Of a DNA stretch of 64,000 nt, positions 63,761 to 64,000 are shown one piece after another. Position 1 is the stretch's first letter; every line of letters starts with the position of its first letter. A program made the position numbers and the translations under genes. The DNA is taken from assembly GCA_950022655.1 (NCBI GenBank), contig OX465583.1:11617298-11681297 (forward strand). Direction: 5' to 3'. This DNA is from Alentia gelatinosa (taxonomy: Eukaryota > Annelida > Polychaeta > Phyllodocida > Polynoidae). The notes beneath the pieces were generated by a model that was not told the DNA's origin, did no database searches, and saw only the letters and a list, made by a program, of their open reading frames with translations.

Positions 63761-64000
63761 AGAAACTGAACGAGAGTTAGACTTGTCAGTGTTTATGCCA
63801 CGACGGGAAGGTCGTGTATTACTACGCGAAGCGTTAGCTGAGCGTAGTGAGGAACAGACCTGACCAGAGTGGCATAGACACTGACAAGTCTAACTCGAGT
63901 TCGGTTTCGTATTTATCCTAACCCGTCTCTACGCTTTTGGATTACTAAAATATAAATATTGATTAAATGACCAACCAGAACTTTTGAGTCCAACCGGAAC
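63761..64000. mobile_element. hairpin-superfamily element (copy 18), cut by window end
   Basis: Hairpin 63761-63909: outer arms AGAAACTGAACGAGAGTTAG..GTTTATGCCAC and complement. Inner TATTACTACGCGAAGCGTTA then GCTGAGCGTAGTGAGG. The block starts TTTATCCTAACCC at about 63912 and runs off the window. Closest to 31491 in both arms and core. Confidence 0.8.

Overview
This is an animal-type nuclear genomic window with no intact host gene that I can recognise. It is AT-rich and consists largely of transposable-element remains, satellite-like arrays and microsatellites. The only long open reading frames (10.8-15.7 kb, minus strand) belong to a complete Ngaro-type (DIRS order) tyrosine-recombinase retrotransposon. 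Such elements, together with very many short TIR elements, tRNA-headed SINEs, LINE and Penelope-like relics and long CA/TA microsatellites, suggest a metazoan, most likely a marine invertebrate. I cannot name a species from sequence alone.

Layout. 1-1.35 kb: 82-bp satellite array with an inverted end. 3.1-3.6 kb: long hairpin and a tRNA-like unit. 4.2-5.5 kb: 28-bp satellite. 6.5 kb: LINE relic. 7.2-8.8 kb: CGAT-rich TIR elements. 9.2-10 kb: 73-bp array. 10.8-15.7 kb: intact Ngaro element inserted in a TA microsatellite, with gag, RT-RNase H and tyrosine recombinase flanked by split direct repeats. 16-19.7 kb: 80-90-bp array broken by two insertions. 19.9-22.4 kb: nested TIR elements and a 56-bp array. 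22.4-26.3 kb: copies of a repeat headed AAGTGGGATTCAC surrounding a CpG-rich block (23.46-24.58 kb) that ends in a strong splice donor and may be a first exon. 28-64 kb: a mosaic of seven TIR families (mostly TWA target duplications, PIF/Harbinger-like), TTAA-flanked elements, SINEs, a solo LTR, and at least 18 long hairpins.

The most unusual content is the set of long hairpins (about 70-180 bp each). In most of the recognisable cases each lies beside a 100-250-bp block bounded by inverted ends such as TTTATCCTACCCC, TTTATCTCACCCC or TTATTATATACC. Arms differ between families, but the apex keeps a recognisable core (CGARG followed by AGCYGAG), several blocks share CCATAGGCTTAACAT, and arms and block of one element often share a family-specific word. 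I propose that these form one diverged superfamily of non-autonomous elements. I do not recognise it as a described class.

Nested insertions with clean target duplications, and paralogous empty sites within the window, let several insertion events be ordered. Host coding evidence is limited to a few low-confidence candidate exons on the minus strand (49.7-50.0 kb, 53.25-53.9 kb, 60.2-60.4 kb).
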